Positions 7,582-16,289 of a stretch of DNA of 64,000 nucleotides are shown here, piece by piece; the stretch's first letter is position 1; every line of letters begins with the position of its first letter. The notes beneath the pieces are model-generated. The model was not told the DNA's origin. It worked only from the letters and a program-made list of their open reading frames with translations, and made no database searches. The position numbers and the translations under genes were made by a program. The stretch is from JBGQAS01 sp963699305 (GTDB lineage Bacteria; Chloroflexota; Anaerolineae; Anaerolineales; Anaerolineaceae). Where the stretch lies: positions 2,170,001 through 2,234,000 of the forward strand of contig OY969431.1 in the NCBI GenBank assembly GCA_963699305.1. The letters are read 5' to 3'.

Positions 7582-9334
7582 GTTTTCTCCTTTCAAGATG
7601 TCCTTTCACTGGCAACTCTACTTGCAACAGTGTGCCCTGCTTTCGCTTGGATTTCAGTTCCATTTCACCACCAAGCATGGTAACACGTTCACGCATCCCG
7701 GAAATGCCGCTTGTTGCTCCGCTGCTGAGAGCTTTTTCCAAGTCGAACCCTTTTCCCAGGTCGATGATCTCGATAAGAAGGCGATCCTTAAGTAAGGATA
7801 AATTGAGCGTGGCCTTCTTGACGCCTGAATGCCGGGCGATGTTGGTGAGTCCTTCCTGAATGATGCGGTAGGCAGCGATCTCGATCATAGGCTGCAACCG
7901 TTGATCCTCCAACCCCTGATGATTAAATTCAATATGCATACGACTTTGAGAAGTAAACTGCCCCAGCAGCCATTCCAGGGCGGGCAATAGACCCAAGTCA
8001 TCCAGCATGGATGGGCGAAGCTGCAAGGATAACTCGCGGACGCGCTTGATCAAGTCATTGGTCAGCACTTGCGCCTTTTCAACCTGTTTTTTTAGTTTCT
8101 CTTCCCCAGACGTTGCACTGTGTTCAAGTAGGAATTTCAATCCGGTGAGTGTCTGTCCAATTTCATCGTGTAGTTCGAGTGCGATCGACCGCCGTTCCTC
8201 CTCCTGAACATTGACCAACCGGCGGGAGAGGTCTTCCAGCCGTTTACGCCCATCTCTCACCTGGGCGAGGCTGGTCTCCAACTGAGTTTGAGCGGTTTCC
8301 AAACGGGCAAGCATTTCATTGATATTTAAACCGAGCAGGGAAATTTCATCACGACGACCGACAGTAACCCTCTGGTTCAATTCCCCGCTTGCACCGATGC
8401 TCGTTACTTCCCGGCTCAGTTTGGTCAATCTGCCAAGGATAAAAAAGATGATGAAGGCATAGGTCATTAATGAAAAGATGGCTGCAGAACTGACAACAGC
8501 GATGATCATGTAGTTAATGATCAGTTGGCTGCTCTCAAAGGTAGTTCGAGATTGCAGCACCTCAAAAAGGAAAATGGGTTTTCCCAGCGGATCACGCAGC
8601 AGTGCATACCCACCCATCTCAGTTTCTGAAATGATCTGCGTGACCGGAGTTGAATTGATCGTGAGGTCTTGTGTTATTGAGGCATACTGATTAGCAGTTT
8701 GCTCAATGGTAAGGGGAATGAAAGTCACCGGGAAAAGCACCAGGCTGGAAATTTGCGTTTGCAGTTTCCCGTCGATGATCCTTCCGATGATCAGTGTTTG
8801 AGTGCTGGAGCTTTCAGAAATAGGAGATAAGGGATAAATCGTGAAAAGCGCTCCACCAGATTCCAGATTGAGTAAGCTGTTGGGTTCCTTACTCAATTCC
8901 CTGTCGGCAAGTATAGTGAGATAGGTGGCTCGGATATTGGAAACGTCCTTCTGGGTTACGGTAATTTCCGGGTAAGTAGAAGGTAAACTCACGCTTGCCA
9001 TCACCTTGTTTTGCGAATCCAGCACTCCAACGAAATTAACTGTGAGATCCTGCATGATATTCGCTGCAAGCAGGGTATTCAGCTCCGATGGATCTTTTGT
9101 AATCTGATAATTTACAACAGCTTGAGAGGAAGCTAATTGGTGCGCTGCTAATTCGAGAATGATGTATTCGTTTTCCAGGGCGGCACGTCCACGTTGGACA
9201 TTGGCAATGGCGGAAGCCTGTTCTTGCCGTTGAAAAAAGGGAGGGAGGATGGCATTCATGCTGCTTAACAAGACAAACACCAACCCCATAAAGGTTATCC
9301 CTATAATGAATAGGGTGGTCGTACGCAGTTTCAT
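7553..9334 (-). CDS. Membrane sensor histidine kinase of the NarX/LiaS/DegS type
   Basis: 593 residues. Membrane segment 1 is at about residues 8-30, then an extracellular sensor of about 240 residues, membrane segment 2 at about 272-296 and a HAMP linker. The dimerisation/phospho-acceptor helix of the HisKA_3 class is RRSIALELHDEIGQTL (His near residue 388). The ATPase domain has N-box AAYRIIQEGLTNIARHSG and G-box segments DLGKGFD and SGISGMRERV. The family autophosphorylates the His and passes phosphate to a NarL-type regulator, which is the overlapping downstream gene. The sensor domain resembles CHASE4-type periplasmic domains in size only; the ligand is unknown. Confidence 0.9.
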   Translation of the reverse strand: MKLRTTTLFIIGITFMGLVFVLLSSMNAILPPFFQRQEQASAIANVQRGRAALENEYIILELAAHQLASSQAVVNYQITKDPSELNTLLAANIMQDLTVNFVGVLDSQNKVMASVSLPSTYPEITVTQKDVSNIRATYLTILADRELSKEPNSLLNLESGGALFTIYPLSPISESSSTQTLIIGRIIDGKLQTQISSLVLFPVTFIPLTIEQTANQYASITQDLTINSTPVTQIISETEMGGYALLRDPLGKPIFLFEVLQSRTTFESSQLIINYMIIAVVSSAAIFSLMTYAFIIFFILGRLTKLSREVTSIGASGELNQRVTVGRRDEISLLGLNINEMLARLETAQTQLETSLAQVRDGRKRLEDLSRRLVNVQEEERRSIALELHDEIGQTLTGLKFLLEHSATSGEEKLKKQVEKAQVLTNDLIKRVRELSLQLRPSMLDDLGLLPALEWLLGQFTSQSRMHIEFNHQGLEDQRLQPMIEIAAYRIIQEGLTNIARHSGVKKATLNLSLLKDRLLIEIIDLGKGFDLEKALSSGATSGISGMRERVTMLGGEMELKSKRKQGTLLQVELPVKGHLERRKHERNHLAGG

Positions 9335-9504
9335 GGATATTTCCCCATAACATAATAATTATCGCACACATTCCCCAAATGAAAGGCTGAATAGGTTTTG
9401 ACAAGTGGATTGATAAGGATGATGATGCATTTTCAGGAAATAATACGCATAATTGATGAATATTTTATGTATTCTGGCATGAAATTTGCTATAGTAAGGA
9501 TGGT

Positions 9505-10644
9505 ATGAATACCATACAACAATTCATTAAAATGGTTTTAAGCTGGTTGAAGAGGCTTCAATCACCTGCTGTTGCAACACCTTTCCAACCACCTGAACAA
9601 CCGGAAAACTCTCAGTCTCAAGCTCCTGCTGTTCAAACACCGGTGGAGGTGGCGCCACTCTCACCCGAACCCGTGGTTACCACCCCTCCCCCTGGATGGA
9701 TCCCGGTCACACCGCAGGACAATGAGCCGCTGGGGCAGGTACCTGCTTCGGTCCACAGGAAAGTACTGATGGTGGTCTTTAATCCCAGGGTGCCTTCGGA
9801 AGGAAATGCACACCTGATCGAAGTGCTGGGATTTCAGGATCCCATGAAGCTGGCGCAAGGACTTATCGAGGATTTGCGTGAAGTAAGTTTTGGATACGCA
9901 AACTTTGAGATTGTTGACCAACGGGAAGTCGATGAACTGCCACGCAAAAACGATGGGTTTACATACTCCCCGGAATCCTACATCGATTGCTATCGACAGT
10001 TGGGTGGCTTTCATAAACCAGATGAAGTGGATTATTTCCACATCATCAAGGAACAGCGGATCATTGAAGATGTTCGCAATAACACTTATGATGAAGTTTG
10101 GTTGTTTGCACCACCTTTTTCGGGATTTTATGAATCCACCATGCTGGGCGCAGATAGCTTCTTTTGCAACGCACCTCCCCTTCAGGTTGCTAACGAAATT
10201 CAACGGCGTGTGATCGTGATGGGCTTTAACTATGAGCGGGGAGTGGGGGAAATGTTGGAAGCGATGGGGCACCGGGCGGAGGATTGTATCAAGTACGCAT
10301 ACCGGCGCAGGTTTGGCAATCTGAACCTTTGGGAACGTTTCACGCGCATCGATATGACCCACCCGGGTGAAGCCGAAATGGGAACGGTCCATTACGCACC
10401 CAATAGTTTACATGCCTACGAATGGGGAAGTCATCGCCAAGTGCCAAGCCGGTGCGATACCTGGAACGCTTTTCCGAGGTTGGATGGTGAGCCGCGCATG
10501 GTGGATTGCCGCGAGTGGGGGGAAGGTGATATCCGTCGACACCATTTGTGGTGGATGAGCCACTTTCCGCATCAGACCGGACAGGTGAGCGGCATTTCTG
10601 CCAACTGGTGGAAATACGTAGTGGATCCCAATACGGTAAAATGA
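9505..10644 (+). CDS. Uncharacterised protein with Pro-rich linker and conserved C-terminal domain
   Basis: 379 residues, family not recognised. Residues 1-20 form a short amphipathic or hydrophobic helix (MVLSWLKRL). Residues 25-75 are rich in Pro, Gln and Ala and look like a flexible linker. From about residue 88 a compact domain begins with VLMVVFNPRVPSEG, followed by many aromatic and charged residues (YDEVWLFAPPFSGFYES, EWGSHRQVPSRCDTW, HHLWWMSHFPH). The His/Asp/Glu-rich C-terminus could bind a metal, but I see no named catalytic motif. AAGGATGG precedes the ATG. The next gene starts seven bases after the stop, so the two are probably co-transcribed. Confidence 0.6.
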   Translation: MNTIQQFIKMVLSWLKRLQSPAVATPFQPPEQPENSQSQAPAVQTPVEVAPLSPEPVVTTPPPGWIPVTPQDNEPLGQVPASVHRKVLMVVFNPRVPSEGNAHLIEVLGFQDPMKLAQGLIEDLREVSFGYANFEIVDQREVDELPRKNDGFTYSPESYIDCYRQLGGFHKPDEVDYFHIIKEQRIIEDVRNNTYDEVWLFAPPFSGFYESTMLGADSFFCNAPPLQVANEIQRRVIVMGFNYERGVGEMLEAMGHRAEDCIKYAYRRRFGNLNLWERFTRIDMTHPGEAEMGTVHYAPNSLHAYEWGSHRQVPSRCDTWNAFPRLDGEPRMVDCREWGEGDIRRHHLWWMSHFPHQTGQVSGISANWWKYVVDPNTVK

Positions 10645-10650
10645 TTTCAG

Positions 10651-11238
10651 ATGAAAAAAGTTACCTGCGCGCTGGTCGCGTTGCTTTTGCAATTGCTGCT
10701 TGCCTCATGTTCGGACGCCGACCGGGAGTTCCTAAATTTTTTTGGCATTGGCAATAAAGACCCCATCACTGCTGTCATCCCGAGCGCCCGCATGGATTAT
10801 TACACTGTCTATGGGTCAACCGCTGAAGAATTACGACAATCGCTGAATGTATCCGGTCCCGGAGGATACGATGCCTACACAGGCTGGTATGTAAATTGGA
10901 GCTGGCCTGGTTATGGCGGGGATCAGTGCCAGTTGAAGCTGGCAGCGATGGAATGGGATGTGTATGTCACCTTCCCGCGCTGGTCACCTCCGTGGGATGC
11001 CTCACAGGAACTGATCGATGAATGGACACAGTATGTGAATTTACTGGCTGCGCATGAGACGGTACATGTAAATAATTTCCTGCAGAATTACGACTCCATT
11101 TTGACAGCCATCAAACGCTCAACCTGCGCGACTGCGGAAGAGAGGGCGCGAGAAGCAGTGGCTGTTCTCCAGCGATTGGATGACGCGTATGACGAAAAAA
11201 CCAACCACGGAGCAGCGCAGGGGGCTGTGTTCCCGTGA
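10651..11238 (+). CDS. DUF922-like putative Zn-peptidase lipoprotein
   Basis: 195 residues. The signal peptide ends in a lipobox (LLLASC, Cys at about residue 20), so the mature protein should be a lipoprotein on the outer face of the membrane. The motif AAHETVHVNNF at about residues 131-141 contains HETVH, the HExxH zinc-binding pattern seen in DUF922 proteins. The segment YYTVYGSTAEELRQSL near the start is also typical of that family. The substrate is unknown. It directly follows the uncharacterised 379-residue gene. Confidence 0.7.
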   Translation: MKKVTCALVALLLQLLLASCSDADREFLNFFGIGNKDPITAVIPSARMDYYTVYGSTAEELRQSLNVSGPGGYDAYTGWYVNWSWPGYGGDQCQLKLAAMEWDVYVTFPRWSPPWDASQELIDEWTQYVNLLAAHETVHVNNFLQNYDSILTAIKRSTCATAEERAREAVAVLQRLDDAYDEKTNHGAAQGAVFP

Positions 11239-11285
11239 CAATCCGCTATCGATAAAATCTTTTGGTATAATTGTGGCGCTTAAAT

Positions 11286-11357
11286 GGTCCACTAGCTCAA
11301 TGGTAGAGCAGCTGACTCTTAATCAGTTGGTTCGGGGTTCGAGCCCCCGGTGGATCA
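11286..11357 (+). tRNA. tRNA-Lys (anticodon CUU)
   Basis: A full cloverleaf can be drawn. The acceptor stem is 11286-11292 with 11350-11356 (one G-U pair), the D-stem GCTC/GAGC, the anticodon stem 11311-11315 with 11323-11327 and loop CTCTTAA, giving anticodon CTT at 11318-11320. The T-arm is CGGGG/CCCCG around TTCGAGC. The discriminator base is A. CC follows but the final A of CCA is not encoded. Confidence 0.95.
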
Positions 11358-11363
11358 CCTAGC

Positions 11364-11387
11364 TGTGGCGGTCGATTGACCGCCACA
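11364..11387 (+). terminator. Hairpin downstream of tRNA-Lys
   Basis: A 10-bp perfect stem (11364-11373 with 11378-11387) and GATT loop, starting seven bases after the tRNA. There is no strong T-run after it, so it could be a terminator or a processing signal. Confidence 0.6.
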
Positions 11388-11430
11388 CTCCATATATGGG
11401 GGTTAAATCGCATTCTGTTGACAAAAAAGG

Positions 11431-11646
11431 TTAACTATGGTGCATCAATGGTGCATATATCTTGTCCAATGGGTTGATTTTTTCGACATCCGTTCGGATC
11501 AGATCCGGGTCGAACTCAATGGGGGTGATCAGGTTGATCCAGATCAGCAGGGCAATGCCGGTCAGATGGGCGATCAGCGCATATCCGCCAACCACTGCAG
11601 CCAGGGCAATACCCAGGTCGAACCAGTGCTGTCTTAGAAAGTTCAT
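11431..11646 (-). CDS. Small membrane protein, possibly a truncated HXXEE-family protein
   Basis: 71 residues. The N-terminal half (RQHWFDLGIALAAVVGGYAL, then IALLIWINLI) resembles the start of HXXEE-domain membrane proteins. The family's HxxEE motif is absent, and the last 30 residues are unlike the family. It may be a frame-broken or truncated remnant. It lies 10 bases downstream of the next membrane-protein gene, on the same strand. Confidence 0.4.
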   Translation of the reverse strand: MNFLRQHWFDLGIALAAVVGGYALIAHLTGIALLIWINLITPIEFDPDLIRTDVEKINPLDKIYAPLMHHS

Positions 11647-11656
11647 GGCAGCTCTT

Positions 11657-12115
11657 TTATTTTTCAGCTTTCCGGCCGCTCCACAATACCAGTGCCAGCA
11701 TCAGCACGGCCAGCCCCAAGTAGATATAATTTTGGTACACCCCCGGCGGGGTATGCGCAAAGGTGACCGGCTTGAGGCGCCCGACCAGGATGCGCCCGAG
11801 CGTTTCCAAGAACTGGATCAGCCACATGAGGGGGATCAGCGAGCGGTAGCGCAGGATGACGATCCACTGCAGCGAGGCATAGATAAGCTGCTCGGCGCCC
11901 CATAGCGCAAAGGCAAAAATGACCTCGTTCGCGCCGGTCACGACCAGATTCATCCCGGCAATACTGCCGGCTCCGCCATCCGGAGAAAAGATGTGGATGC
12001 AGCTCCGCACCATGCCAATGGCGGCAACCAGGATGAAGATGTACAGTGGCCACTTTGAGCCGCGCAAGCGGTTATCAGCCCGGGCAGGAAGCAGAATCTC
12101 AAGAATGTTTTTCAT
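11657..12115 (-). CDS. Uncharacterised multi-pass membrane protein
   Basis: 152 residues with about four hydrophobic segments (around 22-40, 60-80, 84-105 and 125-147) and an arginine-rich start. I do not recognise the family. It is the middle gene of a minus-strand set of small membrane proteins downstream of the epoxide-hydrolase-like gene. Confidence 0.6.
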   Translation of the reverse strand: MKNILEILLPARADNRLRGSKWPLYIFILVAAIGMVRSCIHIFSPDGGAGSIAGMNLVVTGANEVIFAFALWGAEQLIYASLQWIVILRYRSLIPLMWLIQFLETLGRILVGRLKPVTFAHTPPGVYQNYIYLGLAVLMLALVLWSGRKAEK

Positions 12116-12143
12116 TGTTAAATCTCCTTGTTAAAGAATATTT

Positions 12144-12878
12144 TCATCGGATTCCATCCTTTGGCAGGGGCGCAAAGCGAAGCATAAATAGTCCCATTGC
12201 AACAAAGAAAAGGCCGGTCAGGATGCCATTGGCCAACCCGAGAAGGGGCATGCCGAATAATTGGCCAAAGGGAAGAAGAACCAAAATAATGATCCACCAA
12301 CCAAAATATTTTGGATGTGGTTTTTGAAATGCGATGATGGCCCAGGAAATAAGGGCTCCATTCATAAGCACCATGACGACAAAGGAATCTCCAATAGTTG
12401 TCATCGTGTAAAGTAAACTGGCACTAACCAGGTAAGACGATTTTACTGCTTCCGCCACACCCGAAACGGCAATGGCATTGACATACTCATGCGCCAGTGG
12501 CACCAATGCCAGTTGGAACAGGTGTACACCCAAAATAACAGGCAGGCTGACCAGCGTAAACCCTAAAAGGGAAAGAGAAGCGCTCTTCTTGATCTTCCAC
12601 ACCGCCACCAGGTAACCAGGGATGGTAATGATGTATATCGTTCGCAAGACAAGAAGATTCGCCTGGGTTATGCTGAATTGGGTCGCGTTCACGCTTAGCA
12701 TTTGCAAGAAATTGTTCCAATCTCCCACGCTGGCATAGTGATAAAGTTTTAGATTGGTGACGACGAGTATTACCTCCAATAGAAGACTGGCGAAGCAGAC
12801 AAACCACAGGTATGCCGCTGTTTTCACGATACCCTGGTACTTTGGATCGTAATCAAGATAGATTTTCTTACTGTTCAT
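12144..12878 (-). CDS. Multi-pass membrane protein, DUF4386-like
   Basis: 244 residues with about six or seven predicted membrane spans. The cytoplasmic N-terminus is polar (KKIYLDYDPKYQG). The overall layout and segments such as YLVSASLLYTMTTIGDSF resemble DUF4386 proteins, but I am not certain. The gene lies 27 bases downstream of the epoxide-hydrolase-like gene on the same strand, so it may share its promoter and the TetR-type control seen upstream. No function can be given. Confidence 0.55.
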   Translation of the reverse strand: MNSKKIYLDYDPKYQGIVKTAAYLWFVCFASLLLEVILVVTNLKLYHYASVGDWNNFLQMLSVNATQFSITQANLLVLRTIYIITIPGYLVAVWKIKKSASLSLLGFTLVSLPVILGVHLFQLALVPLAHEYVNAIAVSGVAEAVKSSYLVSASLLYTMTTIGDSFVVMVLMNGALISWAIIAFQKPHPKYFGWWIIILVLLPFGQLFGMPLLGLANGILTGLFFVAMGLFMLRFAPLPKDGIR

Positions 12879-12904
12879 GATTAGGTCTCCTTATCAGTAT
12901 CTAT

Positions 12905-13916
12905 TTAGTGTCTCGACGTGTGGACAAAGCGGTTGATGGCTTCTGCCACCTGCTGCGGTTGATCGAAATTATCGAAGTGGCTGGCATTCGTGACCCATTG
13001 GATCTGAACATTGGGGCATTGCGTAGCAACATCGGCAAATATCGATTTTGGCTGGGCCGGGTCGCTGTCGGCCTGGAGTTGAAGCACTGGGAAGGGGAAG
13101 TCGTTCTTACAGATTTTACCGATGGCAGTATCCAGGTCCCAGTTCTTTTGCAGAAAGTAAGTCGGGAACCACATCACTTACACCCGGGCGGGAGAATTCG
13201 TACACCAGATAATCCCGATCCTGCTGGTTGAATGGAGTTACCATTCTTTTGGTATAAACCATGTCAATGAACCAGCCGGGATCTCCCATCATATAGGAGC
13301 CGATGAACTTGGATTGGAAGAGCAGCCATTGCGGTTTTTGGAGATAAGCGGAGATCATGCCGGTGTTTTTCCTCTGGATCAGGTCCGCTTCCATACGCAT
13401 ATATCCCAGGATGCGTTCGGGGTGGTCGCTCACCAGCACACTGCCGATGATCGAACCCCAGTCGTGCGAGACCATGTAGAACTTGTCGATCCCGAGTCTG
13501 GTCATCAGGTCAAGGGTCTGGGATGCCACTGTGTGCCAGTTGTAATCCGTATCCGTCCGATCCGAGCGCCCATAACCTTTCATGTCGATGGCGATCAGGC
13601 GATAGTTCTGATCCACCAGCGGCAGGACATAACGCCACGAATACCAGCCTTCGGGCAGGCCATGCAGGAACAGGATCACCGTTCCGTCCGGGTTGCCTTC
13701 ATCCACATAATGCCATTTCAGGCCGTTCACAACCACATCCTTCTGATGAAATTGCGCATCGATCGCATCATGCGCGGCCTGCTGAACCGTCCGGAACTGG
13801 GCGTACTTTTCCTCCAACCGCTTCGCCCGCAGCGTAGCATAGATCCAGATGAACACAACCACCAGCAGTCCAATGCTTGCTAGAACAATCAAGGTCCATT
13901 TCAAAGGATTATTCAT
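12905..13916 (-). CDS. Membrane-anchored alpha/beta hydrolase, epoxide-hydrolase-like (one frame break)
   Basis: An N-terminal membrane anchor (about residues 7-28) is followed by an alpha/beta-hydrolase fold. The oxyanion motif is HGLPEGWYSWR (HGxP), the nucleophile elbow is SHDWGS with Asp rather than Ser, and the catalytic His lies in NASHFDNF. Asp nucleophile plus HGxP is the pattern of epoxide hydrolases. The frame breaks near 13175: one frame ends GVSDVVPDLL, while the other continues MWFPTYFLQKNWDLD to a normal C-terminus. I read a single-base indel. The gene is divergent from a TetR regulator across tandem palindromes, so control by that regulator is likely. Confidence 0.8.
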
Positions 13917-13940
13917 ATATAGTCGGTCCTCTTTGTAAAA

Positions 13941-13969
13941 TATACATTGTATAAATTATACAGGTATAA
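13941..13969. promoter_or_regulatory. Tandem palindromes, candidate TetR operators
   Basis: TATACATTGTATA (13941-13953) is palindromic apart from its central base. TTATACAGGTATAA (13956-13969) has perfect 6-base arms around AG. Both lie between the divergent hydrolase and TetR genes and share the GTATA/TATAC half-site. This is the usual place for an autoregulatory TetR operator. Confidence 0.6.
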
Positions 13970-14041
13970 TAATTAAGTCAAGAGGAAGCTTATTCATATT
14001 CTTGTGATGCAGGATACCCACTCCACAGGAAGAAGAGACTT

Positions 14042-14653
14042 ATGCCGCGACCCAAAAAAACTGACACGGAAATTCAAGGGATGCGTGAACAGATTCTCGA
14101 CACTGCTTACGCCATTTTGCAGGCCTCCGGTCCGGAAGCGCTCACCAGCCGCGCCATTGCAGAACGAATGGACATGGCTCATATGTCCCTGTTCACGTAC
14201 TTCAAGAACCAGGCGGCGATCCGGGCTGCTTTACGGGAACGTGAGATGTCCAAAATACGCACCCGAGAGGACAGGATCGAACAGCATGCCAAAACCGAAG
14301 AGATCTCCCGGGTGGTACAGGAGCTGCTGGAGCTTTACATTGACTTTGCCCGCGAGAATCCCAACCTGTACCGCCTGGCATGGGTCATGCCGGAGGTTGG
14401 GTTCGAGAGCCTGGAGGAAAACCGCCAGTGCTTGCAGGCAACCGTTGGGCGCTTGGCAGCGCTGGTGAAATTGGGAATGGAACGTGGCTTATTCGAGAAG
14501 CGCGACCCGTTCCTGGCTGCTGGAACCGTTCTGGGAATGGTGAATATGCCACATATCCTGTTCCATAGCGGTAAACTGGTCGATTCCGGCATGCGAGACC
14601 GCATGGTAAAGGAAGTGCTTTCGGCAGCAATGACTTATCTGAAGAAGCGATAA
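14042..14653 (+). CDS. TetR/AcrR-family transcriptional regulator
   Basis: 203 residues. The N-terminal helix-turn-helix reads ILDTAYAILQASGPEALTSR then AIAERMDMAHMSLFTYFKNQ, the standard TetR DNA-binding pattern. The C-terminal ligand-binding part (about 70-200) is helical and divergent (ENPNLYRLAWVMPEVGFES). The effector is unknown. It is divergent from the epoxide-hydrolase-like gene, which it probably represses. Confidence 0.9.
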   Translation: MPRPKKTDTEIQGMREQILDTAYAILQASGPEALTSRAIAERMDMAHMSLFTYFKNQAAIRAALREREMSKIRTREDRIEQHAKTEEISRVVQELLELYIDFARENPNLYRLAWVMPEVGFESLEENRQCLQATVGRLAALVKLGMERGLFEKRDPFLAAGTVLGMVNMPHILFHSGKLVDSGMRDRMVKEVLSAAMTYLKKR

Positions 14654-14758
14654 GTTTTAATGTCCTTCGATCAGGGATTCAAAAAACCAAAAAACCTTGA
14701 AATAAAGGTCGCACCCTCTCGACTTTGGATTATACCTAAATAAAGAATCCGCTTGGGG

Positions 14759-14800
14759 GGACTCAAAAAATCCGCTTGAAAAGACGGATTTTTTGAGTCC
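14759..14800 (+). terminator. Long-stem hairpin after the TetR gene
   Basis: A 16-bp perfect stem (14759-14774 with 14785-14800) has a 10-nt loop. The right arm contains a run of six T. It lies about 105 bases after the TetR stop and may terminate transcription from both sides. Confidence 0.6.
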
Positions 14801-14857
14801 TCGCATCTTTTGGGGAGAAGGCAATCCAGACAGAAGAAAGTGAAAACCTAGCTGGGA

Positions 14858-15145
14858 TCAGATGGCGAAGAGTTTCTCTGCCCCTGGCTTGCCAATTTCA
14901 GAAAAAGGTAGCGCTTGGATCTTTTCTGCCATCGGATAAGCATGAAGGCTAGGATAGATGACAAGCAGGCGGTCGAGCTTCAGGTCTTTGATGGCGGTAT
15001 GTATCGACGGGGTCAGACGCGGCTGGTCGACGCGCTTGCAATCCACGCCGATGCGCCGGCCGTCCTTAACCAGGAGCAGATCCAGTTCAGCTCCATTATG
15101 GGTGGCCCAGTAAGAGGCTTCATCCGGAAGGCTTCACGGTTTTCT
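14858..15145 (-). pseudogene. C-terminal remnant of a DUF4143-type AAA ATPase
   Basis: Reading the minus strand from about 15145, EASYWATHNGAELDLLL is followed by VKDGRRIGVDCKR and LKLDRLLVIYP to a stop at 14858. This is the C-terminal DUF4143/restriction-like end of the P-loop ATPases often found in accessory regions. A TGA lies in frame just upstream and no Walker motifs are found, so only about 90 codons of a protein of roughly 400 residues remain. It abuts a transposase remnant on the other strand, which suggests an old insertion. Confidence 0.7.
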
Positions 15146-15156
15146 CTTTCCCGCTG

Positions 15157-15345
15157 GACCATTAGCGTCGTATCCGCACCACGAACAGCCTGGAGAGGCT
15201 CAGCCAGGAGATCAAACGGAGGACTCGTTTGGTGAGGATGTTCCCCAACGAACAATCCTGTCTGCGATTGATATCGGCTCTGGTCATGGAAATTAGCGAA
15301 GAGTCTGAATTTGGGAGAGCGTATCTGGAAATGGGATTGGGTTAG
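15157..15345 (+). pseudogene. 3' remnant of an IS256 (Mutator)-family transposase
   Basis: The plus strand reads RRIRTTNSLERLSQEIKRRT, then VRMFPNEQSCLRLISALVME and GRAYLEMGLG to a stop at 15345. TTNxLER, the E-x-K/R-R-R run and FPNExSxLRL are the C-terminal signature of IS256-family transposases. A TAG (15163-15165) interrupts the frame just before RRIR and the catalytic DDE core is absent, so this is a dead fragment. The sequence up to about 15400 (with TTTTACAAAAAAAGG) may include the old right terminal repeat. Confidence 0.75.
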
Positions 15346-15524
15346 CTGGCTAACCAACATCCTGAAAAGGATCTGTGATGCATTTTACAAAAAAAAGGTT
15401 GCGTAATCAATTCATTAGGCGGATGTACAAAGAATTGTTCAATCTTTCCTTCTTCTTCGAAAGTAAGAGCACATCATCATCACCATAAGGATTCACTATG
15501 GATATAATGAGAGAAAGAGAATAG
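15346..15524 (+). other. Post-transposon spacer and promoter region
   Basis: It probably holds the right end of the decayed IS256 element near 15382-15405. Further on it holds the promoter of the Crp/Fnr gene (TATAAT at 15501-15506). No gene is seen. Confidence 0.4.
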
Positions 15525-16214
15525 GTGGCGACAAACCCGATGATCAGTCCACAACAGTTTGAAAACCTTGCCCACGTCTTGCCTATCCTTAATCGTGCTG
15601 GTCCAGAGCTCTTACGAGAATTCCAACAAAAAGCCTTCTACGCCCGAATCCCTGTGGGGCGTGATGTTTTTATTGAGGGGGATCGGGTCGATTCCATCGC
15701 CCTTTTGATCTCAGGAACCGTGCGGGTTTACAAGATCGGCGAAAATGGACGCGAGATCACCCTCTATCGTTTTGGGAATGGGGAATCGTGCATCCTGACG
15801 GCCAATTCCATCCTGAGCCAAAAGAATTTTCCAGCCGTTGCGACCGTTGAACGGGAAGCCGAAGCCGTGATGATCCCCGCGGACACTTTCCGGGAGTGGG
15901 TCAGGCGCTATGATCTTTGGCGGGAATTCGTTTTTGATCTACTTTCCGAACGGCTATCTTCGGTGATGGCCATTGTGGAGGAAGTAGCCTTCCGACGCAT
16001 GGATGCCCGTCTGGCTTCTTTCCTGATCGAACATGATCTGGGTTCCGATGTGATCCATGTTACCCATCAGGAGATAGCTGCCGAACTCGGGAGTTCTCGG
16101 GAAGTCATCAGCCGCCTCCTGGAAGATTTTTCTGCGGGGGGAACGATCATCGTGAACCGGGGGTCGATCCAATTATTGGATAGGAAAGCGTTGGAAAACC
16201 GTTCCGTTATGTGA
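15525..16214 (+). CDS. Crp/Fnr-family transcriptional regulator
   Basis: 229 residues (GTG at 15525; the ATG at 15540 is an alternative). The cNMP-type beta-roll covers about residues 20-130 (VFIEGDRVDSIALLISGTVR). The C-terminal winged helix has THQEIAAELGSSREVISRLL, the usual DNA-recognition helix of this family. No N-terminal Fnr-type cysteine cluster is present, so direct Fe-S oxygen sensing is unlikely. The small membrane protein that follows has a similar neighbour in many genomes where Crp/Fnr regulators respond to redox or sulfur stress (general knowledge). Confidence 0.88.
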   Translation: MATNPMISPQQFENLAHVLPILNRAGPELLREFQQKAFYARIPVGRDVFIEGDRVDSIALLISGTVRVYKIGENGREITLYRFGNGESCILTANSILSQKNFPAVATVEREAEAVMIPADTFREWVRRYDLWREFVFDLLSERLSSVMAIVEEVAFRRMDARLASFLIEHDLGSDVIHVTHQEIAAELGSSREVISRLLEDFSAGGTIIVNRGSIQLLDRKALENRSVM

Positions 16215-16289
16215 CTTTGTCACAGACAAGGTGGCTCATTTCTTCTATACTGGATAAAGAATAAAATCTAGTTCAATAGGAGAAATAAA

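Noticed and set aside
9661..10392. 243-codon minus-strand ORF
   Set aside because: It lies fully inside the 379-residue plus-strand gene, which has better codon pattern and start signals.
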